A stretch of DNA of 18,112 nucleotides from the NCBI GenBank assembly GCA_022839105.1, contig JALHDH010000070.1:1-18112 (forward strand), given 5' to 3'. A program made the position numbers and the translations under genes. Positions 7,633-15,423 of the stretch are shown here, piece after piece (within the stretch, counting starts at the first letter, position 1; every line of letters starts with the position of its first letter). The notes under the pieces were generated by a model. That model saw only the letters and a program-made list of their open reading frames with translations, was not told the DNA's origin and ran no database searches. Origin of the DNA: a bacterium. Its GTDB lineage: Bacteria; Vulcanimicrobiota; Xenobia; Xenobiales; Xenobiaceae.

Positions 7633-8709
7633 TCAGGCCCGGGGCATCGTGCCCAGCAGATCCTCATAGCCCTGCCGGGCCGCGACGACCAGTCTTCCGG
7701 CCAGGAGGCGGGCGGCGCGGAGCAGGGCCTGCGAGGCCGGGGACCCGGGATCGGCCAGGACCACCGGCTTGCCCTCGTCTCCTGCCCTGCGCACCCGGCT
7801 CTCCAGGGGGACACCGCCAAGGAACGGAATCCCCAGGCGGGAGCTGGCCTGGGCCGCCCCCCCGTGCCCGAAGACGTCGTCGCGCTGCCCGCAATGAGGG
7901 CAGACATAGGTGCTCATGTTCTCGAGGATCCCGACCACCGGGGTATTGAGCTTCTCGAACATGTTGATGGCCTTGACGGCCACGCCCAGGGCCACGTCCT
8001 GGGGCGTCGAGACGACCACCGCCCCGCCCAGGGGAACCGTCTGGCACAAGGAGAGCTGGACGTCTCCGGTTCCGGGCGGCAGGTCGAGGATCAGGTAGTC
8101 CAGATCTCCCCAGGCCACCTCCTCGAGGAACTGACGCACCACCCCGTGCAGCATGGGGCCCCGCCAGATGACCGCCTCGCCCTCCTCCATGAGCAGTCCC
8201 ATCGACATGATCTTCAACCCGAAGCGCTCGGCGGGCAGGATCTGCCTGCCGTCGGTTCCCAGATCCTCGCGTTTGAGGCCCATCAGGGCTGGAATGCTGG
8301 GGCCGTACACATCGACGTCCAGAAGCCCGACGCGGGCCCCCTCTGCGTGCAGGGCCAGGGCCAGATTGACCGCCACCGTGCTCTTGCCCACGCCTCCCTT
8401 GCCGGAGGCCACGGCCACCACGTTCTTCACACCCTCCAGAAGGCTTCCGGCCAAGGGGGGCCGGGTGGAGGGGATGGCCAGCGAAAAGTCCAGCCGGACC
8501 GACTCGGCGCCGGCCTCCTGAAGGACCCGCCGGACCTCCTGCTCGAGTTCCTGGCGCCGCTCCCGGGAGGGGTTGAGGATCTCCAGGGCCACCTGGACCT
8601 CCTCACCGGAGACCTCCACCTGCCCGACCAGCCCCAGACTCACCAGATCCTGGCCCAGGTCGGGTTCGACCACCCGAGCCAGGGCTTCCATGATCATGCT
8701 CTTGTCCAC
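7633..8709 (-). CDS. mrp: Mrp/ApbC-family P-loop ATPase, Fe-S cluster carrier
   Basis: Mrp/ApbC (NBP35-like) proteins bind and transfer iron-sulfur clusters to target enzymes in the cytoplasm. The 358-residue product has an N-terminal MIP18/DUF59 domain (about 4-80), then the ATPase domain with a deviant Walker A motif VASGKGGVGKST (100-111). Next come LLDVDVYGPSIPALMG (129-144), the switch and Walker B segment YLILDLPPGTGDVQLS (205-220), and the cluster-binding CxxC in VCPHCG (Cys270 and Cys273). The GTG at 8707-8709 was chosen because GAGGTG lies seven bases upstream and DUF59 homology begins right after it. The frame is open further upstream to 8859, but that part runs into the murB start. 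It is divergent from murB and convergent with rnd. Confidence 0.92.
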   Translation of the reverse strand: MDKSMIMEALARVVEPDLGQDLVSLGLVGQVEVSGEEVQVALEILNPSRERRQELEQEVRRVLQEAGAESVRLDFSLAIPSTRPPLAGSLLEGVKNVVAVASGKGGVGKSTVAVNLALALHAEGARVGLLDVDVYGPSIPALMGLKREDLGTDGRQILPAERFGLKIMSMGLLMEEGEAVIWRGPMLHGVVRQFLEEVAWGDLDYLILDLPPGTGDVQLSLCQTVPLGGAVVVSTPQDVALGVAVKAINMFEKLNTPVVGILENMSTYVCPHCGQRDDVFGHGGAAQASSRLGIPFLGGVPLESRVRRAGDEGKPVVLADPGSPASQALLRAARLLAGRLVVAARQGYEDLLGTMPRA

Positions 8710-8806
8710 GTCTTTACACCTCGGGACTTCCTGGAATGGCCCCTCCTTTGTCCCCTTCGCGCCTCTCCCTTCCAGGAAGGCGGGCGGAGGCGCAGAACCC
8801 CACCCC

Positions 8807-9898
8807 ATGCGCCGCTCCGGGCTTCTCCAGGAAATGGTCCCCTTGTCCAGCCTGACCACCCTCGAGGTCGGCGGGCCGGCCCGCTATCTGGCCGAGCCCG
8901 AGACCCTCGAAGAGCTTCGCGAGGTCCTGCTCCTGGCTCGGGATCAGGGCCTCCCCACCTGCCCCCTGGGCGAGGGGAGCAACCTGCTGGCCAGCGACGA
9001 GGGCTTCGAGGGGATGCTGATCCGACCGGCCGACCTCCGGGTCGAGATCCATCGGGACAGCGCGCCGGAAATCGCCCGGATCCGGGCCGGGGCAGGACTG
9101 GACTGGGACGGCCTGGTCGAGCACACGGTCCAGGAAGGCTTGGCCGGCCTGGAATGCCTCAGCGGAATCCCCGGCCGGGTGGGTGCCTGCCCGATCCAGA
9201 ACGTCGGGGCCTACGGGCAGGAGATCGCCGACACCCTGGAGGCGGTGCATGCCCTGGATCTCCGGACAGGCCGACTGGTCTGCCTGGGCCGCCAGGAATG
9301 CGGCTTCGGGTATCGCTCCAGCCACTTCAAGGCGGCCTGGAAGGGACGCTACCTGATCTGGGCCGTCGAGTTCCTGCTGCGGCAGGATGGCAGGGCCACC
9401 CTGCGTTACGGAGATCTGACCCGCCACTTCGGCCTGGGCCCGCAGGACCCGCCCCCCCCGCTGGAGGCGGTCCGTCAGGCCGTCCTGGAGGTGCGCCGGG
9501 GCAAATCCATGGTCCGAGATGCCCGAAACCCCAACTCTCGAAGCGCCGGGTCCTTCTTCACCAACCCCCTGGTTCCCGACGACAGACTCGCTGCGCTCCT
9601 GTCCAGGGCACCCGAAATGCCCGTGCATCCGGCTTCGTCAGGCTGGTCCAAGCTCTCGGCGGCCTGGCTGATCGAAAATTCCGGATTCTCCCGGGGTCAC
9701 GCCCGCGGGCGGGCAGGCCTTTCGGAAGACCACGTGCTGGCCCTGATCAACCGGGGTGGTGCCCGGGCCCGGGAGATCCTGGACCTGGCCCGGGAGATCC
9801 GGCGGACGGTCCAGGCCCGCTTCGGGGTCACCCTGGAACCGGAGCCCAACCTCCTGGGCTTCCGCGGCACCTGGGAGGATCTCCTGGGAGGAGGCTGA
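8807..9898 (+). CDS. murB: UDP-N-acetylenolpyruvoylglucosamine reductase
   Basis: MurB is the FAD- and NADPH-dependent cytoplasmic enzyme that reduces UDP-GlcNAc-enolpyruvate to UDP-MurNAc in peptidoglycan synthesis. The 363-residue product has the FAD-binding segments TTLEVGGPARYL and PLGEGSNLLASDEGF, the core LSGIPGRVGACPIQNVGAYG, CGFGYRSSHFK, the catalytic-Ser segment RSAGSFFTNPLV, and the C-terminal SAAWLIENSGFSRGHARG and LEPEPNLLGF with the catalytic Glu. The YRxSxFK segment marks a type I or IIa enzyme. The ATG at 8807 keeps residues commonly found before the TT-x3-GGPA motif; an ATG at 8834 would remove nine residues. Neither has a well-spaced ribosome binding site. No other mur, ftsQ or ddl gene is adjacent, so the gene lies outside a division and cell wall cluster. 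comB follows after four bases. Confidence 0.94.
   Translation: MRRSGLLQEMVPLSSLTTLEVGGPARYLAEPETLEELREVLLLARDQGLPTCPLGEGSNLLASDEGFEGMLIRPADLRVEIHRDSAPEIARIRAGAGLDWDGLVEHTVQEGLAGLECLSGIPGRVGACPIQNVGAYGQEIADTLEAVHALDLRTGRLVCLGRQECGFGYRSSHFKAAWKGRYLIWAVEFLLRQDGRATLRYGDLTRHFGLGPQDPPPPLEAVRQAVLEVRRGKSMVRDARNPNSRSAGSFFTNPLVPDDRLAALLSRAPEMPVHPASSGWSKLSAAWLIENSGFSRGHARGRAGLSEDHVLALINRGGARAREILDLAREIRRTVQARFGVTLEPEPNLLGFRGTWEDLLGGG
9886..9894 (+). promoter_or_regulatory. Strong ribosome binding site that decides the TTG start of comB
   Basis: GGGAGGAGG lies inside the end of murB, eight bases before a TTG at 9903-9905. No ATG or GTG in frame is close, so this site fixes the comB start and suggests translation coupled to murB. 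Confidence 0.7.
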
Positions 9899-9902
9899 CC
9901 AC

Positions 9903-10625
9903 TTGGAGATCCGGGTTGCCGCCACGCCGGAACTCTTCCGGGCAGAGCCCGGCTGGACCGCCGTGATCCTCGATGTCCTGCGCTTCACAACCTGCGTGGC
10001 GGCCGCCCTGAACTCCGGTGCCGAAGCCATCCTTCCCTGCCAGACCGTCGAGGAGGCCCTGGCCGGACTCCGACCGGGCGATCTGCTCGCAGGCGAACGC
10101 CACAGCCTTCCGATTCCCGGCTTCGACCTGGGCAACTCGCCTCGCGAGTTCCTCCCGGCAAAGGTGGAAGGAAGGCGAATCCACAGCACCACCACCAACG
10201 GGACCCGAGCCCTGCGCGCTGCCGGGAGGGGGTTCTGCGCCGCCCTGGTGAACCGGGCCGCAGTGGCACGCCGACTGGCCCGGGCGGGGAGTCCGGTCTG
10301 CCTGGTCTGTGCCGGCAACAGGGGGGCATTCGCCGGGGACGACTGGCTGGCGGCGGGAGCCCTGATCGACGGGCTGCGCCGAGCTGGGGCGACCCTGCAG
10401 CCGGATGACGCGGCCCGGGCCGCCGAGTCCTGGTTCCTGGAATGCCGGACCGACCTGCTCTCGGCCCTGGCCCGCAGCGACCACGGGCGACGCCTGATCG
10501 CGCAGGGATTCCTGGAGGACCTCGAGCTGTGCTCAAGGCTGGACCTCTGGGAGGTGGTCCCCGAGTACCGCGACGGGTCCATCCGGAACCGACCGGCCCC
10601 CGTTCCCGAGGGGCCTACTGCTTGA
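9903..10625 (+). CDS. comB: ComB-family protein (2-phosphosulfolactate phosphatase-like)
   Basis: The family (Pfam 2-phosph) is named for the Mg-dependent phosphatase that makes sulfolactate from phosphosulfolactate in coenzyme M synthesis; many bacterial members have no proven substrate. The 240-residue product shows the family pattern: AVILDVLRFTTCVAAALNSG (20-39), the LLAGERHSLPIPGFDLGNSP block (61-80), STTTNGTRAL (95-104), ALVNRAAVA, and VCLVCAGNRGAFAGDDWLAAG split over 132-152. The usual Glu-Asp of the last block is Asp-Asp here. Translation starts at TTG (9903-9905), four bases after the murB stop, behind a strong ribosome binding site. The last 11 bases overlap the convergent gene at 10615-11631. 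No other coenzyme M gene is nearby, so the physiological substrate is open. Confidence 0.87.
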   Translation: MEIRVAATPELFRAEPGWTAVILDVLRFTTCVAAALNSGAEAILPCQTVEEALAGLRPGDLLAGERHSLPIPGFDLGNSPREFLPAKVEGRRIHSTTTNGTRALRAAGRGFCAALVNRAAVARRLARAGSPVCLVCAGNRGAFAGDDWLAAGALIDGLRRAGATLQPDDAARAAESWFLECRTDLLSALARSDHGRRLIAQGFLEDLELCSRLDLWEVVPEYRDGSIRNRPAPVPEGPTA

Positions 10626-11631
10626 GGACCAGTTGCCCGTAGCGGAGGATCACCCGATTGACGTCCATCCGCGAATCCTCGGGGTGCTTCCGGATCCAGT
10701 CCACCTGCTCCTGGCCCAGGATCCTGTAGAGCTGCTCGTACAGGACGATCTCCTTCTTGCGGCTCGCCGAGGCCTGGGCCAGCAGGGGGAGGAGGGCCTG
10801 GGCCTGGACCGGGCTGATGGCCAGCCCTCCGGAGGCCTTCTCCAGGCGCAGGATCCCGTTGAGCAGGTCATGGAGCTGGAGGTCCCGAGCCTCGTGATCG
10901 GCCTGTTCCGGCTTCCCGGAAGCCTTGGCCGCCCTGGCCGTGAGAAGGCGCTTGACGGCCGAGGCCACCGGATCCATCCCCGGCTCGACGGGCTCGCTCG
11001 AGTCCACCTGGGCCTCGCCCCGATTGGCCCGGATCCAGGCCACCTGCTGGGTGCTCAGGCAGCGCAGGGCCGAGGCGGTGTGCTCCAGCATGGCGGTCTG
11101 GGGTTCCTCGAGATCCACCAGCAGGGCGGCACACCGGCTGGACTGCTCGGCGGTGAGGCCGACCTCGGGGTTCTGCTTGAGGGCCACCAGGGCCAGCACC
11201 AGCTCGGGACCGGCCAGGCTGGTCTCTCCCGGCCCTCCTCCCTGAGGGGGGGGCGGCGGCGCGTCGGCCGGACCGCCTCCATGGGCCGGAGGTGGGGCGT
11301 CGCCCGGTCCGGGCGCATGGGCCAGGCCCTCGGGGACTGACGGGGTCGGCTGAGGCCCGGGGCCTGGTGGAGGCGGAGGCTCCAGATCGTGCCGGGTCTC
11401 CCAGATCCGCCAGGTCGGCGACTCTCCGGGCATGGGACGGCGGACGTTGACCAGCCTCGACCAGATCTCCTGGGACCCCAGGAAGAGGAAGAGGTTGAAA
11501 CCCACCAGGACGGCCAGGAACACGAAGACCCAGGTCCCGCTCGAGATCCGGGGTGGACGCGAGCGGGAGGGCCCGGCGGGCTCCTGCGGGGGGGTCTGGT
11601 TCTCGGGGTCGGGGGTCAGGGGCGTGCTCAC
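10615..11631 (-). CDS. Single-pass membrane protein with a Pro-rich linker and two LTxxQ-like units
   Basis: This 338-residue product has a basic N-terminus (RSRPPR), one hydrophobic segment (residues 33-52, TWVFVFLAVLVGFNLFLFLG), then a Pro/Gly-rich linker (about 82-138) and two helical units outside the membrane. Unit 1 (143-203) has ALKQNPEVGLTAEQ and CLSTQQVAWIRAN, followed by the helix DPVASAVKRLLTARAAKASG. Unit 2 (254-316) has DLLNGILRLEKASGGLAISP, PVQAQALLPLLAQ and ILGQEQVDWIRKH. The GTG at 11629-11631 overlaps the upstream stop as GTGA and has GAGGAG eight bases upstream. It is the last gene of a three-gene chain, and its stop overlaps the convergent comB end by 11 bases. The architecture matches the gene at 5524-6324. 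Function unknown; an envelope-anchored interaction protein is an inference. Confidence 0.8.
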   Translation of the reverse strand: MSTPLTPDPENQTPPQEPAGPSRSRPPRISSGTWVFVFLAVLVGFNLFLFLGSQEIWSRLVNVRRPMPGESPTWRIWETRHDLEPPPPPGPGPQPTPSVPEGLAHAPGPGDAPPPAHGGGPADAPPPPPQGGGPGETSLAGPELVLALVALKQNPEVGLTAEQSSRCAALLVDLEEPQTAMLEHTASALRCLSTQQVAWIRANRGEAQVDSSEPVEPGMDPVASAVKRLLTARAAKASGKPEQADHEARDLQLHDLLNGILRLEKASGGLAISPVQAQALLPLLAQASASRKKEIVLYEQLYRILGQEQVDWIRKHPEDSRMDVNRVILRYGQLVLKQ

Positions 11632-13373
11632 CGGCGCGGCTCCTCATTCAACAGGGGCTGATAGGTCTGGGCGGCCAGACGGAGTCGGACGAAGCGGCCC
11701 AACTCGCGCGAGAGGGGGCTCTCTCCCGGTGCGGGTTGCAGGCCGGGCGGGGACTCCTTCTCGGCGTCCTTCATGAAGGCCCGCTGCTCATCGGTCAGGA
11801 CCTCCTCCAGTCGACGGGTCAACTCCACCGCGTTCTCCGGTCGCTGCCCCCGCTCGATGGCGTTCAGGGCCTCCTGGATCTTCGGGAGCAATCCCTCGAG
11901 CTTCTCGACCTGGGACCGCTTCAGGCGGGCGCCGTCATCCTGCTCCATCTGGAAGAGCAGGACCCGAACCACGGCCTCCAGGGGGACGTACTGGTGCAGA
12001 GGCGGGGTGACGTCCAGCAGCTTCGGGCGCAGGACCGCGGGCTGGGCTGGGCTGGGACGGGTGATCGGCGAGGACCCCGTCTCGAAGGTCGTGACGAAGG
12101 GAACCCCGGATGTGCGGGCCTTGATGAAGCGGCCGAACTCCGCGGCGATGGGCTCCTCGCCCGGCTTGAACTCCAGGGAACGGACCGGCTCGGCCTTGTA
12201 GCGAAGGATATGGCGGATCTGCTCGGCGGTCAGGATCCGGGCCACCCGGACCTGGATCTCGGGCTGGCGATCATCCTTGATCCCGTTGAACAGGTTCATC
12301 AGGACCTCCTGGATCCCGGGAGCCAGCAGCGTGAGCTGGGTCACCTGGTCCTGGTTCAGGCGCAGGTCCTCCCGCGGTTCCAGGTGCAGCACGATGCCGC
12401 GGATGGCGACCAGCAGCTCGAGTTCGGCTTCACCGGGAATCACGGCGGGCCCCTCGCGGGCGTCCTCCAGAGGTGCGGTCAGGGAGTAGAGGCGGAAGCG
12501 GAAGGTGTCGCCCTGCTGACGGGCCTCCAGAAGAGCGCAGAACTGGCGGATCACCTCCTCCTCGTCCACCTCGATCTTGCTCAACCGGCTGGTCTGGGCC
12601 ACCTCCAGGAGTCGCTGCTGTTGCGCCTCGGTCAGGATGGAGCGCACCTGGGCGTCCACCACGGGCAGGAGGTTCTGGCCGATCTCTCCGGTCTTGAGGT
12701 CGAAGATGTCCTGGAAAAGGGCCTGCATGGGCAACATCAGGGCGGCCTGCTCCGGGGTCAGGCGGGCCTCGGGCTCCTGTTCGATCAAGAGCATGCCCAG
12801 GACCAGATCGCGGATCCGCATCTTGTCCAGGCTCTTGCGGACGGGGGACTGGACCGAGGGGGCCTGATCCAGGGCGATCCCGGCCCGGCGGCGCATGCTC
12901 TTGTCCAGCAGGGGGAGCTTCTCGAGAGCGCCCTCAGGGCTGGCGGCCAGCTCGCCACGCGCCGAGAGGGCCGCCAGGTGGTCGAGTTGTTCGGTGCGCA
13001 GCGTCCGGATCAGGTATTCCCGGACCATGGGACCGAAACGGTCGGGAGCCGGGTCGCCCTCGTCGGAGACCTTGAAGGTCAGGGCCTGACGGAAGAGGGG
13101 GAGGACGGGAACCAGACGGGCGGCCTGGGCCCGGTCCAGCAGGAGCTCGGGCGTCCCATCCAGGCGGGAGAGGCCGTCCACCAGTTCGCTCAAGCCCAGC
13201 TCCTGGACCCTGCCTGGAGGTGGAATGGCGCCGGTCCGCGCCAGGCGCGGCAGAAGATGGACCTGCCGGCCGGTTCCCCAGAGCAGGAGCCCCTGACCGG
13301 CCACCAGGGCCAGCAGCACCAGGATGAGCACCCGTTGGAAGAGGGCGCGTTCAACGAAGACCTGGATGTTCAT
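11628..13373 (-). CDS. Membrane-anchored protein with four tandem LTxxQ-like units
   Basis: The product has 581 residues. A single hydrophobic segment (13-32, QRVLILVLLALVAGQGLLLW) follows a short N-terminus, so the rest is probably extracytoplasmic. Four helical units follow: 62-136 (DRAQAARLVPVLP and TLRTEQLDHLA), 186-262 (ARLTPEQAALMLP and SILTEAQQQRLLEVA), 318-392 (LRLNQDQVTQLTLLAP and RILTAEQIRHIL) and 464-538 (RLKRSQVEKLEGLLP and EVLTDEQRAFM). After units 2, 3 and 4 comes a second short element with the pattern E-x3-x-(E/Q)-(F/L)-(G/C)-(R/A)-(F/L): EEVIRQFCALLEARQQGDTF, EEPIAAEFGRFIKARTSG, and ESPLSRELGRFVRLR. The ATG overlaps the upstream stop as ATGA, and the stop overlaps the next start as GTGA. 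I recognise no enzyme motif. It is the largest member of the four-gene family in this window. Confidence 0.82.
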   Translation of the reverse strand: MNIQVFVERALFQRVLILVLLALVAGQGLLLWGTGRQVHLLPRLARTGAIPPPGRVQELGLSELVDGLSRLDGTPELLLDRAQAARLVPVLPLFRQALTFKVSDEGDPAPDRFGPMVREYLIRTLRTEQLDHLAALSARGELAASPEGALEKLPLLDKSMRRRAGIALDQAPSVQSPVRKSLDKMRIRDLVLGMLLIEQEPEARLTPEQAALMLPMQALFQDIFDLKTGEIGQNLLPVVDAQVRSILTEAQQQRLLEVAQTSRLSKIEVDEEEVIRQFCALLEARQQGDTFRFRLYSLTAPLEDAREGPAVIPGEAELELLVAIRGIVLHLEPREDLRLNQDQVTQLTLLAPGIQEVLMNLFNGIKDDRQPEIQVRVARILTAEQIRHILRYKAEPVRSLEFKPGEEPIAAEFGRFIKARTSGVPFVTTFETGSSPITRPSPAQPAVLRPKLLDVTPPLHQYVPLEAVVRVLLFQMEQDDGARLKRSQVEKLEGLLPKIQEALNAIERGQRPENAVELTRRLEEVLTDEQRAFMKDAEKESPPGLQPAPGESPLSRELGRFVRLRLAAQTYQPLLNEEPRR

Positions 13374-15361
13374 GGCTTGGGCTCAGTTCTCCCGGACGTC
13401 GGGTGGCCCTCCTGCCCGGGCAGGCGGAAGATGGCCATGCGATACCATGCGGGGTCCCGATCGTCCAGGGTCTGGCGGCCGAGAAGCCCCTCGTGGACCG
13501 GCTCGTCGGTGTGCAGGATCGGCTCGCCGAGATGGCCGCGGAAGTGTTCCAGCATGGCGAAGAAGATGCGTTCTCCCCGGTCCGGGTCCAGGTAGTAGCA
13601 TCCCCTCTCGTGCAGGATCAAGAGCCGATAGCCATCCCGGGCCAGGGCATGCAGATCCTGGCGACTGAAAGGCGCAGGTCGCATGGGATCCCGATTGAGG
13701 GCCTCGAGGTGGATGACGAAGGAATTGCCCGGATCCTCGAACTTGCCTGCCAGCCAGGCCTGATGACCGGGCGGGTAGCCCGGCGGGACTCCGCTCTGGG
13801 CGAAGGAGCCCAGGACCTTCTGCCCATGGACGGTCTGGTTGAACTCCAGATAGTCTCCTGTCCGATGGGGAACCTCGATCAGACCGAAGGGAGGTCGGTC
13901 TCCCAGGAGATGATAGTAGGGGGCCACCCCCAGGCGCACGGTCGGGAAAGGCAGGATCCGGGCAACCTCCATCTGGACCCACATGCCCGCTGCCGCCAGG
14001 GCCGCGATCAGCAGGCCCAGGGTCGGGCGCCGGAGACGCAGGCCCTGCACCCGCAGGCAGACCAGCACGGCCAGGGCCAGGTAGACCAGGACCTCCAGGC
14101 GCCCGGGCGCAAAGAGCCGCGAGAAGAGCGGGACCCATCGGTAGAGGAGCAGATAGGGCATGGGGACCCCGGCCAGGAAGACCCGAGAGCTCTCGCCAAG
14201 GCTCAGATAGGGACCGAAACTCAGCACCAGGAAACCGAAGAAGGTGGCCAGCCAGAGCCAGGGGATCCGGCGCGAAGAGCCCCAAGGGAAGAAGGCCAGG
14301 ACCAGCATGGCCCCGGGCAGGGCATGTGGCAGGAGCGGGTTCCAGAGGGCATCCAGGGGAAGGGATTCGCGCAGGAAGCGCCTCTGCGATCCAGCCAGGA
14401 GATTCTCGGGCCGGATGGTGCCCTGGGGTGCGGTCATCTCTTCCAGGGCCGGGAAGGCCGTGCCGTAGGGAGCCACCTCCAGGACGTTGGGGCCGAAGGC
14501 CTCCTCGATGTAGAAAAGGCCGAAGGGCAGGCTGAAGAGCACCCCGATCGCCGCGATGCCCAGCAAGCGCGCCAGCACTCCGCGGGCGTGGGGTTGATGG
14601 CGGCCGGACCAGACATGCCAGACCAGGAACAGAAGGCAGAACAGGCCCAGGAAGACCCCGTAGTAGAAATAGAAGGCTGCCGTGAGGCCGAGGAAGAGGC
14701 CGGCCAGCAGGGTCGGGCGTCCTCCGCCGTGGCGCCACGACCGGTACAGATAGAGGGCGAAGAGGGGAATGGCGAAGGCGACGGCCTGCCTCAGTCTTCC
14801 ATTGGAGATCTCGAAGACGAAATAGGGATTCACCCCGAAGAGCAGACCTCCCAGCCAGCTCCCGGGATTCTCGCCCCAGAGCCGGGACAGGAACCACCAG
14901 CAGGCCAGGCAGTTCGCCAGCAGGATCAGCACGACCTTGAAGTTGTGGTGGCCGGGCTCTCCGAAGAGGATCTCCAGGGGCCATGAGAAGACCTGAAGGT
15001 CCAGGAGGTTCCCGAACTCGGGGTAGGAGCCGGAGACCAGGGTCACGTAGAGGGCATACAGGGGGCCCGAGCCCGCCCAGGCCCCGGCGATCAGTTGCTT
15101 CATCCACCAGTAGCGCCAGAGCCAGCCCTCGATCTCGCCGCCCCCGATCCAACTGCCCTCCGGCGCCAGGGCCAGGCTGCGGACCGCCAACAACACGGCC
15201 AGCAGGTAGAGTCCCCCGCCCAGGACCCAGAGCCTGGGGGAATACGCGGATCCGGGGAGCCCCTCCTTGGGGAAGGTCCCATCCTGCCAGGCCTCAACGG
15301 CCTTCCCCCAGGTCCTCCGGATCCGGGTCTCGCGAGACGACACTACCCTGGCCACCGCCAT
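13370..15361 (-). CDS. Polytopic membrane protein, GT-C/YfhO-like, first gene of the three-gene chain
   Basis: This 663-residue product has many hydrophobic helices from about residue 45 to 480 and a soluble C-terminal region of about 180 residues. Between the first two helices is an acidic, Trp-rich loop (GGGEIEGWLWRYWWMKQLI), a place where GT-C glycosyltransferases keep their acidic catalytic residue. Further hallmarks are LGGLLFGVNPYFVFEISNGR and the C-terminal PFGLIEVPHRTGDYLEFNQT followed by VHGQKVLGSF. The protein aligns along its length with the product of 15424-17196, so the two are paralogues. A role in transferring sugars from a lipid carrier to an envelope substrate is possible by analogy only. 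The ATG at 15359-15361 has no clear ribosome binding site; a GTG about 20 bases downstream is possible. Its stop overlaps the next gene by four bases. Confidence 0.83.
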   Translation of the reverse strand: MAVARVVSSRETRIRRTWGKAVEAWQDGTFPKEGLPGSAYSPRLWVLGGGLYLLAVLLAVRSLALAPEGSWIGGGEIEGWLWRYWWMKQLIAGAWAGSGPLYALYVTLVSGSYPEFGNLLDLQVFSWPLEILFGEPGHHNFKVVLILLANCLACWWFLSRLWGENPGSWLGGLLFGVNPYFVFEISNGRLRQAVAFAIPLFALYLYRSWRHGGGRPTLLAGLFLGLTAAFYFYYGVFLGLFCLLFLVWHVWSGRHQPHARGVLARLLGIAAIGVLFSLPFGLFYIEEAFGPNVLEVAPYGTAFPALEEMTAPQGTIRPENLLAGSQRRFLRESLPLDALWNPLLPHALPGAMLVLAFFPWGSSRRIPWLWLATFFGFLVLSFGPYLSLGESSRVFLAGVPMPYLLLYRWVPLFSRLFAPGRLEVLVYLALAVLVCLRVQGLRLRRPTLGLLIAALAAAGMWVQMEVARILPFPTVRLGVAPYYHLLGDRPPFGLIEVPHRTGDYLEFNQTVHGQKVLGSFAQSGVPPGYPPGHQAWLAGKFEDPGNSFVIHLEALNRDPMRPAPFSRQDLHALARDGYRLLILHERGCYYLDPDRGERIFFAMLEHFRGHLGEPILHTDEPVHEGLLGRQTLDDRDPAWYRMAIFRLPGQEGHPTSGRTEPKP

Positions 15362-15423
15362 CCGTGCTATATCTTGGGGACGCGAAACTCCCTGGAGTGC
15401 TGGCCCCGAACCACAAATCTAGC
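15362..15423. promoter_or_regulatory. Short divergent promoter region between two paralogous membrane-protein genes
   Basis: Only 62 bases separate the two divergent start codons. The single AT-rich stretch is CTATATCTT at 15367-15375. It could supply a -10 element on either strand (TATATC forward, TATAGC reverse), but neither has a good -35 at the usual spacing. I cannot assign it to one gene. Confidence 0.3.

Noticed and set aside
8710..8859. N-terminal extension of mrp to an ATG at 8859
   Set aside because: It would overlap the divergent murB start; the GTG at 8709 has a well-spaced ribosome binding site and matches the usual Mrp length.
11553..13595. Plus-strand open frame of 680 codons
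   Set aside because: Mirror of the four-unit repeat gene; the minus-strand frame has a membrane anchor, repeats and overlapping operon junctions.
14983..15423. Upstream extension of the membrane-protein frame at 15424
   Set aside because: The extension is Arg/Pro/Ser-rich, antisense to the divergent paralogue's N-terminus, and precedes a normal basic N-terminus plus first helix.
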